Source: Clostridia bacterium (GTDB taxonomy: Bacteria; Bacillota; Clostridia; Oscillospirales; Acutalibacteraceae). From it: 64,000 nt of DNA. The first letter of the stretch is position 1; each line of letters begins with the position of its first letter. Made by a program: the position numbers and the translations under genes. This document shows positions 43,867-52,888 of the stretch, piece by piece. The notes beneath the pieces are model-generated. The model did no database searches. It was given only the letters and a program-made list of their open reading frames with translations, and had not been told where the DNA came from. The stretch lies in the NCBI GenBank assembly GCA_017625095.1, contig JAGALQ010000027.1, forward strand, positions 19,203 to 83,202. Reading direction: 5' to 3'.

Positions 43867-44394
43867 TTACTTTATACCGTATCTGCTGCAATAATCTGTG
43901 ACAATGTTTTTGAAATGTTCGTGTCTGAAGCTGTTTTTTACATCGCTAATGTCAACGTACAGCCCTGCCATCAGGTTCTGTATTATTGCCTCTGCGAGAA
44001 AAGCTTCGAACACATAGTCGTCGGTGAAGGCTTCCTCAATATCGGTGTTGAGCTGTGTGTTGATTCCCGTGATAGCCGCTCGGTAAATAATATTGTCCTT
44101 GCCCAGATATTCACCTGCGTTTCGGATACAGTTCAGTCCGCTCTTCATATCCGCAACAGAAAACTTGCCCTTGTATTCAATGCTTTTTTCTCCGCCAAGC
44201 AAAATATTATCAACCGTCGTTTCAAGTATTTTTGCAAGGTCGGGCAGGATTGCTGTGTCAGGCAATGTTTCGCCGCGTTCCCATTTGCTTACAGCCTGAA
44301 AAGATACGCCGATTCTTTCGCCCAGTTCACTTTGCGTAATTCCTTTTGCTTTTCTCAATGCGGCAATCTGTATGCCGACTTTCTGTATATCCAT
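43867..44394 (-). CDS. XRE-family transcriptional regulator
   Basis: 175 residues from ATG 44394 (GGAGG upstream). HTH_3 domain at 6-60 (GIQIAALRKAKGITQSELGERIGVSFQAVSKWERGETLPD). The C-terminal 110 residues are helical with no known fold. The arrangement is the common Firmicutes type of a DNA-binding domain plus short sensor. Target unknown. Confidence 0.88.
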   Translation of the reverse strand: MDIQKVGIQIAALRKAKGITQSELGERIGVSFQAVSKWERGETLPDTAILPDLAKILETTVDNILLGGEKSIEYKGKFSVADMKSGLNCIRNAGEYLGKDNIIYRAAITGINTQLNTDIEEAFTDDYVFEAFLAEAIIQNLMAGLYVDISDVKNSFRHEHFKNIVTDYCSRYGIK

Positions 44395-44511
44395 TGTTAT
44401 ACCTCCGCTTGTTGGTTTCATTCTGATTATATCAGACACAAAGCCAAAAGGTAATAACCGCATAATTGATTCTTGGGCTTTGAAACTCAACCGCAGGTAT
44501 ATGTGAACAGC

Positions 44512-45819
44512 TTATTTTACGGTGATTCTGAAAAGCCTTGCGCCGTGAGAATTGACTTTTGCGGAGAATTTATCCTGCGTTACGGTATATTCCTCGTGTG
44601 CCCACATATCGTGCACGCTGTAGTCTATACCGCCGATTGAGATATCAGTTATATCAAAGCCGATTTCTCTCTCTTTGTCATCTGTGTTGAAAAGCGCAAT
44701 GTATTTGCAGCTTTTGCCCGTTGATGTCCATACAATCTCACCCTTGCCGTCAGTTTCCTCACGTCTGAACTGTCTTGCACCGTGTGAGTTTTTGAGCATA
44801 TCAATAAGCTCTCTGTTCTGCAGCAGTGAAAGGGTGAATTCGTCGTTCTCACGCATTTCGCCGCCCATCATAAGAGGGGAGCGGAAGATGCCCCACAGCG
44901 TCATCATTGTAATCTGCTCATCGTGGGTGAAGCGTGTGTAACGGTTTCTGTACTGCGGCAGCTTTTCTGTAAGCTGAATTCTGCCAAGCGGTAGCATATC
45001 GCAATCGGGCCATGCACCGGGCTGAACATATTCCTGCCAGGTGCAGCAACGCTCAAACATCGCGTGAAGCTTGCTCCACTCGTCCCAGAAATCGCCTGTC
45101 ATGCGCCACATATTTGCGTTTGCCGCAAGATGTTCGTGCTCCCATACAGGTGCAGGGCCGGGAGAAAGGCTGAGCACCATATCTCTGCCGCATTTATCAA
45201 TTGCTTTTCGCAGCATTTCAATTTCTCTTCTTGCTGAATAGGGATTATCGGGATACATTTCCGTGTTTGCAATATCGTCACACTTTATGTAATCCACACC
45301 CCACGAAGCGTAAAGCTCAAAGATTGAATCGTAGTATTCCTGAGCACCCTTTGCATCAGGGTCGACACCGTACATATCGGGGTTCCATAAACATATTGAT
45401 GTCGGCTTTGCGATATCTTTTGCGGTAACTCCTTCACACTTGATTTTCGTGTTCTGATGTGCCGCCTGTCTCGGAATACCTCTCATAATATGTATGCCGA
45501 ATTTCAGACCGAGTGAGTGTACATAATCGGCAATCGGCTTGAATCCTTTTCCGTCTGCTGACGAGGGGAAACGCTCAACCGATGGAATAAGACGTGAATA
45601 TTCATCCATACACAGCGGAGCAAAATAGTGATAATAAAAGCTGTCGGCTGTCGGCTCTGACCACTGAATGTCGCATACAACGTATTCCCAGCCGTAGTCC
45701 TTGAGATGCTCTGCCATATAGTCTGCGTTTGCGAGCAGCTGCTCTTCGTTTACTGCCGCACCGTAGCAGTCCCAGCTGTTCCAGCCCATAGGGGGTGTAA
45801 GTGCTAATTTCTTGTGCAT
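44512..45819 (-). CDS. alpha-galactosidase, GH27
   Basis: 435 residues. Starts with the GH27 signature LTPPMGWNSWDCYG. Nucleophile Asp181 in YIKCDD and acid/base Asp243 in WRMTGDFWD; TIM barrel then a beta-sandwich C domain. No signal peptide, so it acts in the cytoplasm on imported alpha-galactosides (or, in some GH27 members, N-acetylgalactosaminides). It starts 27 bp after the stop of the TIM-barrel gene upstream and may share its transcript. Confidence 0.93.
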   Translation of the reverse strand: MHKKLALTPPMGWNSWDCYGAAVNEEQLLANADYMAEHLKDYGWEYVVCDIQWSEPTADSFYYHYFAPLCMDEYSRLIPSVERFPSSADGKGFKPIADYVHSLGLKFGIHIMRGIPRQAAHQNTKIKCEGVTAKDIAKPTSICLWNPDMYGVDPDAKGAQEYYDSIFELYASWGVDYIKCDDIANTEMYPDNPYSARREIEMLRKAIDKCGRDMVLSLSPGPAPVWEHEHLAANANMWRMTGDFWDEWSKLHAMFERCCTWQEYVQPGAWPDCDMLPLGRIQLTEKLPQYRNRYTRFTHDEQITMMTLWGIFRSPLMMGGEMRENDEFTLSLLQNRELIDMLKNSHGARQFRREETDGKGEIVWTSTGKSCKYIALFNTDDKEREIGFDITDISIGGIDYSVHDMWAHEEYTVTQDKFSAKVNSHGARLFRITVK

Positions 45820-45846
45820 ATATTTATCCGCCTTTTATTTGATATA

Positions 45847-47076
45847 TTAGTCTGCAAATGCCTCTTTTACAGCGTAGTATGAGGGCTTCGGGTTTCCTTC
45901 GCCGTCAATAAGACCCCATTTTGTTTCAACGGGGCAATCTGTCTGACCGCAGACATAGCAGTCGCCGCTGTCTTCCCAACAGTAAATAAATGAGCCGACA
46001 ACGTAGTCAAGGTTGCGTACCTTCGGGATGACGTATGAGAAGAAATCTGCCTGACCCTCGGGTGTGTGGGGGAATCCGTAGAGACCGAAGCCTTCGGGCA
46101 GCTCTCTGTAAAGATGGTTTGAATATTCACCGTCGAACATCTGGTTAGCTCTGTATTCGGGTGTTTCATCGGCGTATTTGTCAAACTCATCTGCAAGGTC
46201 GGGAGGAAGGTTAGCGATGAATTCGTCAATGTTTTCTCTGGCTTGCTTTTCACTGCTGAAACCGTAGCCTTCAAGTATTGCCTGCTTTTCTTCCTTTGTC
46301 TTCGGTTCACCGAGACCGATGTAGCCGAATTCGCACATGATAATGGGTTTGCCTGTTATGCGTCTTACAAAGTTGAGTATGGTAATGTACTGGTTGGGGT
46401 TCTTGAGCACGGGCTCAAAGCAGCCGAGATACATATCAAGTCCTACATAGTCGCAGTACTTGTGATATTCCTTCATAAGTCCGGGCAGCTGAAGTATTGC
46501 AAGACCGCCGAGGTTGTAGCCGATGATTATATTGCCTCTGTCAGGATACATTGCTTCAAGCTGCATGCCGATAAAGTCTGCAGCTTCTTCAAGTGTGAGC
46601 GGAAGTGTGAATCGGTCAATGCCCATTTCGTTTGTAATCTGGAAAGCACCGACTATATCCTTGAGGTCATTGAGATAGAATTTTGCGATGTCCTGAATGG
46701 CTTGTTTATTCTCAGGTACTCTCGGGTCAAGACCGTATTCGATAAAATCTTCGGGATAAGGTGTGATAGCCATAACCTTCAGACCGTTGTCGGCATAAGC
46801 CTTTGTTTCTGCTTTCCAGTTGATATAGCTTTGTGAAAGCGAACCGTCTTTGTTGAATGCAAAGGGGATATCGTCACGTATCCAGCCGATGTTGGCGCCT
46901 TTGAGCAGATCATACTGGGGCTCTGCGTGGCAGACACCCTTCATATAACCTCCGATCTTTTCTTCGACAACGCCTATTTCTTTGTCGAAAGGAACTGTCG
47001 GATCGATAACGATAAACGATGCGAGCGGAGTGATGATTGTGAGAAGCAGTCCGATAATTTTGAACAGAAAATTCAT
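45847..47076 (-). CDS. exported TIM-barrel glycoside hydrolase, clan-A type
   Basis: 409 residues with an N-terminal hydrophobic signal or anchor (FLFKIIGLLLTIITPLASFIV). Clan GH-A-like catalytic pair: Glu150 in GAFQITNEMG (strand 4, acid/base preceded by Asn) and Glu249 in KPIIMCEFGYIG (strand 7, nucleophile). C-terminal WEDSGDCYVCGQTDCPVETKWGLID is the usual end of such barrels. I cannot place it in a numbered family. Likely acts outside on glycan, feeding the GH27 enzyme encoded next. Confidence 0.78.
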   Translation of the reverse strand: MNFLFKIIGLLLTIITPLASFIVIDPTVPFDKEIGVVEEKIGGYMKGVCHAEPQYDLLKGANIGWIRDDIPFAFNKDGSLSQSYINWKAETKAYADNGLKVMAITPYPEDFIEYGLDPRVPENKQAIQDIAKFYLNDLKDIVGAFQITNEMGIDRFTLPLTLEEAADFIGMQLEAMYPDRGNIIIGYNLGGLAILQLPGLMKEYHKYCDYVGLDMYLGCFEPVLKNPNQYITILNFVRRITGKPIIMCEFGYIGLGEPKTKEEKQAILEGYGFSSEKQARENIDEFIANLPPDLADEFDKYADETPEYRANQMFDGEYSNHLYRELPEGFGLYGFPHTPEGQADFFSYVIPKVRNLDYVVGSFIYCWEDSGDCYVCGQTDCPVETKWGLIDGEGNPKPSYYAVKEAFAD

Positions 47077-47299
47077 GGCAGATTTAACGCTCCTTTATTA
47101 ATTAATTTATGGAGTAATTTTAGCATTGATTAAAACTGTTTTCAATTGCTGTTTTTAATTTCGTTATTAGGAACAATTTGGAATAATATCTTTTGTTAAA
47201 ACCAACGAAAAAAATTCGGGTCTGACGGTACGGTGTTGTATTTTTTCAGAAATAGTGATACAATCAGTCAGATATATTTTATTTGAAAGGTGTTAGCTT

Positions 47300-48148
47300 A
47301 TGATTCCGTTTATCAACAAAATAATCACACTTGTCCTTGTTCCGCTTTATATGTGCCCGTATCTTCCTTGTCTTCACATAGCTAAGATTTTCAATCAGCC
47401 CAAGGAGCTTATTTCACTTTCCGCTAACAATATCGGCAGTGAGGCAGATCCTGTTTATCTCACAGCCCACAGAGGTGTGTCTGCTCTCGCTCCCGAGAAT
47501 TCACTTCCCGCTTTTGAAGAATCTGTCAAAAACGGCTATTATACAGCTGAATGCGATATTCACCTCACCAAGGATAATGAGTGGGTTGTAATCCATAACG
47601 ACTCTGTCGATGCCCGCTTCTGTCAGGTAGGCGAAGTAAAGAATTATACGCTTAAGGAGCTCAAGACTTTCAGCTACAAGAGCGGTGCAAACTTCTGGAA
47701 ATATGACGATCTCAGAATACCCACACTTTATGAGTATCTTGATGTATTTGTAGGCACAAACACAAGACCTCAGATCGAAATCAAGGCAGATGGCTACGAT
47801 AAGCTCGACACTGTTATAAATGCTGTCAGATCAAGGGGCCTTCAGGACAGTGCAATTGTCATTTCGTTTGATCTCAAGCAGCTTCAGGTTATTCACGATA
47901 TCGATCCCACAATTGAGCTGTGGTACCTCATTGATGAAATCACTCCCGAAAACATTGCAGCTGCACAGGCAATCGGCAGCAACGTCTGGCTTTCACCCAA
48001 TTTCGAAGCAAATGATCAGCAGTCAATTCAGCTCGCACTTGATGCAGGTATAGGCGTTTCTTTCTGGACTGTAAACACGGTTGAGGATGCAAAGATGCTC
48101 TACGATATGGGCGTTCGTTATATCGAAACCGATATTCTCTGCAAATAA
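47300..48148 (+). CDS. glycerophosphodiester phosphodiesterase, membrane-anchored (paralog B)
   Basis: 282 residues, closely similar to the gene at 38393 over the whole length. N-terminal hydrophobic segment (IITLVLVPLYMCPYLPCLHIAKIF), TAHRGVSALAPENSLPAFEE, AECDIHLTKD, VVIHNDSVD, QIEIKADGY and ETDILC. All GDPD catalytic residues are kept. RBS AAAGGTG. Monocistronic, with a terminator shared with the convergent TRIC-type gene. Confidence 0.93.
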   Translation: MIPFINKIITLVLVPLYMCPYLPCLHIAKIFNQPKELISLSANNIGSEADPVYLTAHRGVSALAPENSLPAFEESVKNGYYTAECDIHLTKDNEWVVIHNDSVDARFCQVGEVKNYTLKELKTFSYKSGANFWKYDDLRIPTLYEYLDVFVGTNTRPQIEIKADGYDKLDTVINAVRSRGLQDSAIVISFDLKQLQVIHDIDPTIELWYLIDEITPENIAAAQAIGSNVWLSPNFEANDQQSIQLALDAGIGVSFWTVNTVEDAKMLYDMGVRYIETDILCK

Positions 48149-48159
48149 AAAATAAAGCA

Positions 48160-48201
48160 AAAAGCCTGAATCCGAAGTGTGTTCTTCAGATTCAGGCTTT
48201 T
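48160..48201. terminator. bidirectional terminator
   Basis: AAAAGCCTGAATC/GATTCAGGCTTTT, 13-bp stem between convergent genes. Confidence 0.9.
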
Positions 48202-48202
48202 A

Positions 48203-48841
48203 TCATTTGTCAAAATTGGCTTTCGGCAGACTCCAATGGAAATGAGCCGCAAGTAAACGGAGAATAAGCACGACGGCAGCACCGCCTATAACGGCAATCT
48301 GTTCACCGAGAAAATGCCACAGAGCAATGCAGGCTGCTGCGCCGAAAAAAGATGCACAAGCATAAAAATGCTTTATGAATATGTACGGTGTGCTTTTGGA
48401 AAGCACGTCTCTTAATACACCTCCGCCTATACCTGTTACCATACCTACGAAAATCAGCAGAAATATTCCGGGCGATTCCATTTTGTGCATTGCTGTTTGA
48501 ATACCGACAACCGTGAATATTCCGAGACCGACCGAGTCCATCAACAGCATTATAAGGTCATAAATCTTTTTGTTTTTGAAGAGGAATCTGTGCACGGCAG
48601 GTATGAAAATAATTACAGATACCGCAAGTGCGATAAGTGCATATATCGGATTGCTGAAGGTTGCAGGGGGAGTAAGACCCAGTATGACGTCTCTTATTAC
48701 ACCGCCGCCTACGGCAGTTACAATTCCGAGCGTTGCAACGCCGAGTATATCCATCTTTTTGCTGATTCCCGTGATAGCACCTGATGCGGCAAACGCAACT
48801 GTACCTATCAATTCAAAAATCAGAAACATTGTTTCAGACAT
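48203..48841 (-). CDS. TRIC-type cation channel family protein (YicG-like)
   Basis: 212 residues, seven membrane helices, with the duplicated UPF0126 motif: GIVTAVGGGVIRDVILG and GMVTGIGGGVLRDVLSK. The family forms trimeric intracellular-cation-type channels in prokaryotes. Standard length. No operon partner. Confidence 0.93.
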   Translation of the reverse strand: MSETMFLIFELIGTVAFAASGAITGISKKMDILGVATLGIVTAVGGGVIRDVILGLTPPATFSNPIYALIALAVSVIIFIPAVHRFLFKNKKIYDLIMLLMDSVGLGIFTVVGIQTAMHKMESPGIFLLIFVGMVTGIGGGVLRDVLSKSTPYIFIKHFYACASFFGAAACIALWHFLGEQIAVIGGAAVVLILRLLAAHFHWSLPKANFDK

Positions 48842-49008
48842 ATGTATTCATCCTTTTTATGTTTTCGATTCCGAATTATATCATAACCTGTCGAATGTTT
48901 CAACAAAAAAGTATAAATATGTAAATGCATTGTTAATAAAGTATTGACTTTTTATTTTGTAAAGTTATAATTATAATGTTAATTTGAGAAAAAAGGAAGA
49001 TGATATCA

Positions 49009-50028
49009 ATGAGTTTTACCGCAATTCTCCTCGCAATTAAAAATTTGTGTCACTCAGTTGTCGCAGTCGTCGCAATTGTGCCTATTATTCTCACAATGGG
49101 TATGGACGATTTGCCCGGCACAGAAGTAATTGTCAACGAAAACGCAGAAAACGCCTATATCAATGAATATGGTGATCCCGATGTATCGGCCCATCGTTCA
49201 GGTGCAGGTGTTGCTCCGCAGAATACGATTATGGCATTCGAAAAAATGCTTGAAAACGAAGATGAGTTCGGTGTTGATACATTTGAGTTTGACGTTCAGC
49301 TCACAAAAGACGGCGAGCTTATTCTTCTCCACGATCTTACTTTTGATGCAACGTCAGACGCTGTTGAAAAGTACGGCAAGAAGAACGTATATGCTTCAGA
49401 GCTTACTTTTGCAGAAGCACACGAGCTTAACCTCGGTGAAAACTTTGAGCTCAACGGTGAGTATCCTTACAGAGGTCTCAGAGGTGATGATATCCCCGAT
49501 AATCTCCGTGTTGCAACCTGTGAAGAGATTTTGGATCTTATCGAATCCAACAGCAAGGGCAGACAGTACAGATACATCATCGAAATCAAGAGCAAGGGCG
49601 AGCAGGGTAAGCAGGCAGCTGACAAGCTCTACAAAATCGTTAATGAAAAAGGTCTTAAGGACAGAGTTATCTGGGCTACGTTCCAGCTTGACGTAAGCGC
49701 ATATATGGAAGATACTTATCCCGATATGCCCCGTTCAGCCGGAATTTTTGAGGTGGTTCAGTTCTACGTTTATTCCAGAATGGGATGGGATCTTGATTCG
49801 CTCAACGTTACTTACGTAGCTCTTCAGATTCCATACGGAGACAGTGCTTTCAACATTATAAACCTTGGCACAAAGGCGCTTATCAACTATGCTCACAAGT
49901 ATGATATTGCTGTTCAGTACTGGACAATCAACGACGCTGACGATGCAGAATATCTTATCGAAAACGGCGCTGATACAATAATGTCCGACTATCCCGATAT
50001 GATTCTCGAGAGTGTAAAAAACAAATAA
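49009..50028 (+). CDS. glycerophosphodiester phosphodiesterase-like, exported (paralog C)
   Basis: 339 residues from ATG 49009, correctly spaced from AAAGGAAG; ATG 49000 is too close. Signal or anchor at 1-28. GDPD motifs: VSAHRSGAGVAPQNTIMAFEKM, FEFDVQLTKDGELILLHD, IIEIKSKG and YWTINDADDAEYLIENGADTIMSDYP. The usual PENT is PQNT here, so the metal-binding Glu is Gln; activity may be reduced or metal use altered. RBS and a terminator define a single gene. Confidence 0.9.
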   Translation: MSFTAILLAIKNLCHSVVAVVAIVPIILTMGMDDLPGTEVIVNENAENAYINEYGDPDVSAHRSGAGVAPQNTIMAFEKMLENEDEFGVDTFEFDVQLTKDGELILLHDLTFDATSDAVEKYGKKNVYASELTFAEAHELNLGENFELNGEYPYRGLRGDDIPDNLRVATCEEILDLIESNSKGRQYRYIIEIKSKGEQGKQAADKLYKIVNEKGLKDRVIWATFQLDVSAYMEDTYPDMPRSAGIFEVVQFYVYSRMGWDLDSLNVTYVALQIPYGDSAFNIINLGTKALINYAHKYDIAVQYWTINDADDAEYLIENGADTIMSDYPDMILESVKNK

Positions 50029-50040
50029 TACATAAAATCA

Positions 50041-50082
50041 AAATCGACATCTCGGCTGTAAAAGTGAGATGTCGATTTTTTA
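50041..50082 (+). terminator. terminator of GDPD paralog C
   Basis: AAATCGACATCTC/GAGATGTCGATTT stem, then a T-rich tract. It also sits just past the convergent membrane-protein gene. Confidence 0.9.
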
Positions 50083-50083
50083 T

Positions 50084-51871
50084 TTACTTCTGAGAGAGTA
50101 ATTTTTTGCCACTGATCAATGACCAGATAAGTACAACGGGTACGGAGATAAGGCACATAATGTTATGGAACATACCTAAACCTGATACGTTGCTGTATTC
50201 GGGTGAGCAGACAAATACGTATGACATAAATATCAGCACAATGAACAAGGGGAGGAGAGTGGCGCAGATTTTTGCCATGCCGGCTTTTTTGCCGTCAATA
50301 CCCCATTTTTTTGCTAGCACTGCAACAAGAGCAAGCGCAAGAACAACGGAAATTATAACGTAAAGAATCTGATTTTTGCTTTCGTCAAATCTTTCAAGCA
50401 CGGGTCTTACGATGCTTACACCGACAAGGAAACCGAATGAAAGAATAAAGGTGAGAATTTTGTTGACCTTTTCGGGCACTTTGCTGAAAGCAGTATCTTC
50501 AACATCTTCCTGAGATTTGAGTCTGAGCATATATGCTGTGATAATTCCGCCGGCAATGAATCCGGTGAAGTATTCCCAACAGCTCCAGGGGGCAATGCGC
50601 TCGCCGAAATAGTTTTCAGCAAGCTGATGATAACCGCCATCGCCGAAGTAGAAGAAAAGGTCGGATACGGTAATTGCAAATGCGAAAGCACCGCACACAA
50701 CAAAACCGGTGTTTGCTGCACACTTATCTTTTATGATGAATCTTGTTGCAATGAGGCTTACAACAGCCGAGATGGCAAGCGAAATCATCTCAACAGTCTG
50801 GAAGTAGTTTCTGCCTATACTTCCTGCGGGGACAACTTTTTTTGCCCAGGAAACATCATCAAAGTGTTTGAGATAAACCTGCCATGCAGAGCCTTCAATT
50901 GCTTTTTTTGAAATGGTGCTTTCGAAAGCTTCAACTGCATCTGCAGGAAGAGACTGTGCGATAAGTGTTTTCAGCTCGTCAAACGAAATTCCCTGAAGAT
51001 TGTGCGAGAGCTTGAAAGCTTCTATGGGCATATATGTGTTGAGAGCACCTTTGATTTCCTCTGCACTTTCTGCAGAAAGCAGCGGCATCACTGCTGATTT
51101 GAGCTCCTCAAAAGAAATTCCTTCAATGCCCTGTGCACCGATACTCTGATTGAGGGCTTCAATTGAGTCAGCAGGCACCAATGTCATAAGATATTCCTTG
51201 ATGTTTGCTTCAAAAATCTCTGCGGCAGAGGGCGCGAGCGACTGTCTGAGCTCCTCAAAAGTGCAGCTTTCAAAAGGAGCAAGGGTCAGCATATAGTCTT
51301 TAAGACCGGCTTCAAATGCTTCACCTGCCTGAGGCTGGATAAAGTCGATTATCAGATGAGAAACCGTAGCCTTAGCGACAAGACCCGATACAAAGAAAAC
51401 TGCAAGCAGGATAACATAGTGTACGGCTTTCCACTGCTTGTCGCTGTAAGCACGGCCGAGCATAATGCCGTAAAGGCTTGCAAGACCGAATCCGAGCGTC
51501 AGCATTATGTAAACCGCAGATGGGACAGAGCAGTATACATCGGATGCGTAAGCGGAATTGAACGGAATAAGTGATTTGATCTCCGATGCGTTGAAAAGAA
51601 CACCCGTTATCTGATCAAGCAGAGTGCCCCAGGCGGGTACAGTCAGCATAAACATCAGCGAAGTGAGTGCCAGCCAGCCGAAGTTGAGCTTTTTTCGTTC
51701 ACCTTTGAAAAGCACGACAAACATTGTAAAAATAAATCCGGCATTGAGAAGTCCCCAGGAGGAACCCCAACCGTGTGTACCTCTGACTCTCCAGAGAAAG
51801 CCCATCAGCAGAGCACCGACAATGACGGTGAGAAACTGAAATGCTTTTGATTTATTATTGGTTTTTAGCAT
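50084..51871 (-). CDS. polytopic membrane protein with internal FEEL repeats
   Basis: 595 residues from ATG 51871 (AAGGGGTG upstream). Roughly twelve hydrophobic helices: about six before residue 190 and six after 340. Between them lies a hydrophilic block with three similar units of about 40-50 residues, each with F(E/D)ELK/R...L...A.EIFE or AEEIK (CTFEELRQSL, ISFEELKSAV, ISFDELKTLI). An N-terminal motif FLWRVRGTHGWGSSWGLL is striking. I recognise no family. It may be a transporter or channel with a repeat domain on one face. Confidence 0.72.
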   Translation of the reverse strand: MLKTNNKSKAFQFLTVIVGALLMGFLWRVRGTHGWGSSWGLLNAGFIFTMFVVLFKGERKKLNFGWLALTSLMFMLTVPAWGTLLDQITGVLFNASEIKSLIPFNSAYASDVYCSVPSAVYIMLTLGFGLASLYGIMLGRAYSDKQWKAVHYVILLAVFFVSGLVAKATVSHLIIDFIQPQAGEAFEAGLKDYMLTLAPFESCTFEELRQSLAPSAAEIFEANIKEYLMTLVPADSIEALNQSIGAQGIEGISFEELKSAVMPLLSAESAEEIKGALNTYMPIEAFKLSHNLQGISFDELKTLIAQSLPADAVEAFESTISKKAIEGSAWQVYLKHFDDVSWAKKVVPAGSIGRNYFQTVEMISLAISAVVSLIATRFIIKDKCAANTGFVVCGAFAFAITVSDLFFYFGDGGYHQLAENYFGERIAPWSCWEYFTGFIAGGIITAYMLRLKSQEDVEDTAFSKVPEKVNKILTFILSFGFLVGVSIVRPVLERFDESKNQILYVIISVVLALALVAVLAKKWGIDGKKAGMAKICATLLPLFIVLIFMSYVFVCSPEYSNVSGLGMFHNIMCLISVPVVLIWSLISGKKLLSQK

Positions 51872-52004
51872 TTTATCACCCCTTAAAAATGATAGTATCA
51901 CAACATTATTTTAATTTCAATAATTAAATTTAAAACTTACTTGATTGATTTAAGTTACCGTGTTATAATGTGCGGGTAATAATAAAATACGGAGATGTAA
52001 TAAA

Positions 52005-52820
52005 ATGAAAGATATCTTAACAGCAAAGTTTGTCAAAGAAATGCAGAGCACAACAGCCAATATGTACCGTCTCGGTTGGGACGAGCGTAACGGCGGCAAC
52101 ATCAGCTATATGCTTGATGAAAAAGAGGTCGCAGAATATCTTGATCTCAATAACGTAATCCGCACAATCCCCACGGGTTTTGATGCAACAGACCTCATCG
52201 GTAATATTTTCATCGTTACCGGTACAGGAAAATATTTCAAGAATGTTATGGAAGATCCCGAGAACAATCTCGGAATCATCCGCATCGCTGCAGACGGCAC
52301 AACGGCAGAGCTTCTCTGGGGCTATGCAGACGGCGGCAAGTTTACTTCAGAGCTTCCTGCTCATCTTATGAGCCATATGGCACGTCTTCGCGTTGACCCC
52401 GAAAACAGAGTTGTAATGCACTCTCATCCCACAAACACACTTGCTATGAACTACATTCACGAGCTTGACGAGAAGAAGTTCACACATACTCTTTGGGAGA
52501 TGTGCACAGAGTGTATCGTTGTTTTCCCCGACGGCGTCGGTGTCCTTCCGTGGATGCTTTGCGGAACTAACGAAATCGGTGAGGCAACAGCAAAGAAGAT
52601 GGAAGAGTTCCGCCTGGTTGTCTGGGGTATGCACGGCATCTACGGCGCAGGCAAGACAATGGACGAAACCTTCGGCCTTATCGAGACAGTTGAAAAGGCT
52701 GCACAGATTTATATGCTCACAGCTCATATGCCCAGAGTTAACACAATCAAGGACAGCGAGATGGTAGAGCTTGCTGAGTTCTTCGGCGTAAAATACCGCA
52801 AGGATTTCCTTAATCTTTAA
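52005..52820 (+). CDS. rhaD: rhamnulose-1-phosphate aldolase
   Basis: 271 residues, class II aldolase fold. RhaD features are MYRLGWDERNGGNIS near the N-terminus, GTGKYFKNV, zinc ligands in VVMHSHPTN and a third His in VWGMHGIYGAG. Length matches RhaD (about 270-275). It splits L-rhamnulose-1-phosphate into dihydroxyacetone phosphate and lactaldehyde. No rhaA/rhaB neighbour is in the window, but the GH78 rhamnosidase at 39411 supplies rhamnose. Good RBS (GGAGATG). Confidence 0.93.
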   Translation: MKDILTAKFVKEMQSTTANMYRLGWDERNGGNISYMLDEKEVAEYLDLNNVIRTIPTGFDATDLIGNIFIVTGTGKYFKNVMEDPENNLGIIRIAADGTTAELLWGYADGGKFTSELPAHLMSHMARLRVDPENRVVMHSHPTNTLAMNYIHELDEKKFTHTLWEMCTECIVVFPDGVGVLPWMLCGTNEIGEATAKKMEEFRLVVWGMHGIYGAGKTMDETFGLIETVEKAAQIYMLTAHMPRVNTIKDSEMVELAEFFGVKYRKDFLNL

Positions 52821-52833
52821 TTTGAAACAGTAA

Positions 52834-52872
52834 CAAAATGCACGGCAATCAGAATGATTGCCGTGCATTTTG
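52834..52872. terminator. bidirectional terminator after rhaD
   Basis: An 18-bp stem begins CAAAATGCACGGCAATCA with a 3-nt loop, between convergent genes. Confidence 0.92.
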
Positions 52873-52888
52873 TTGTGTCTTTATAAGT

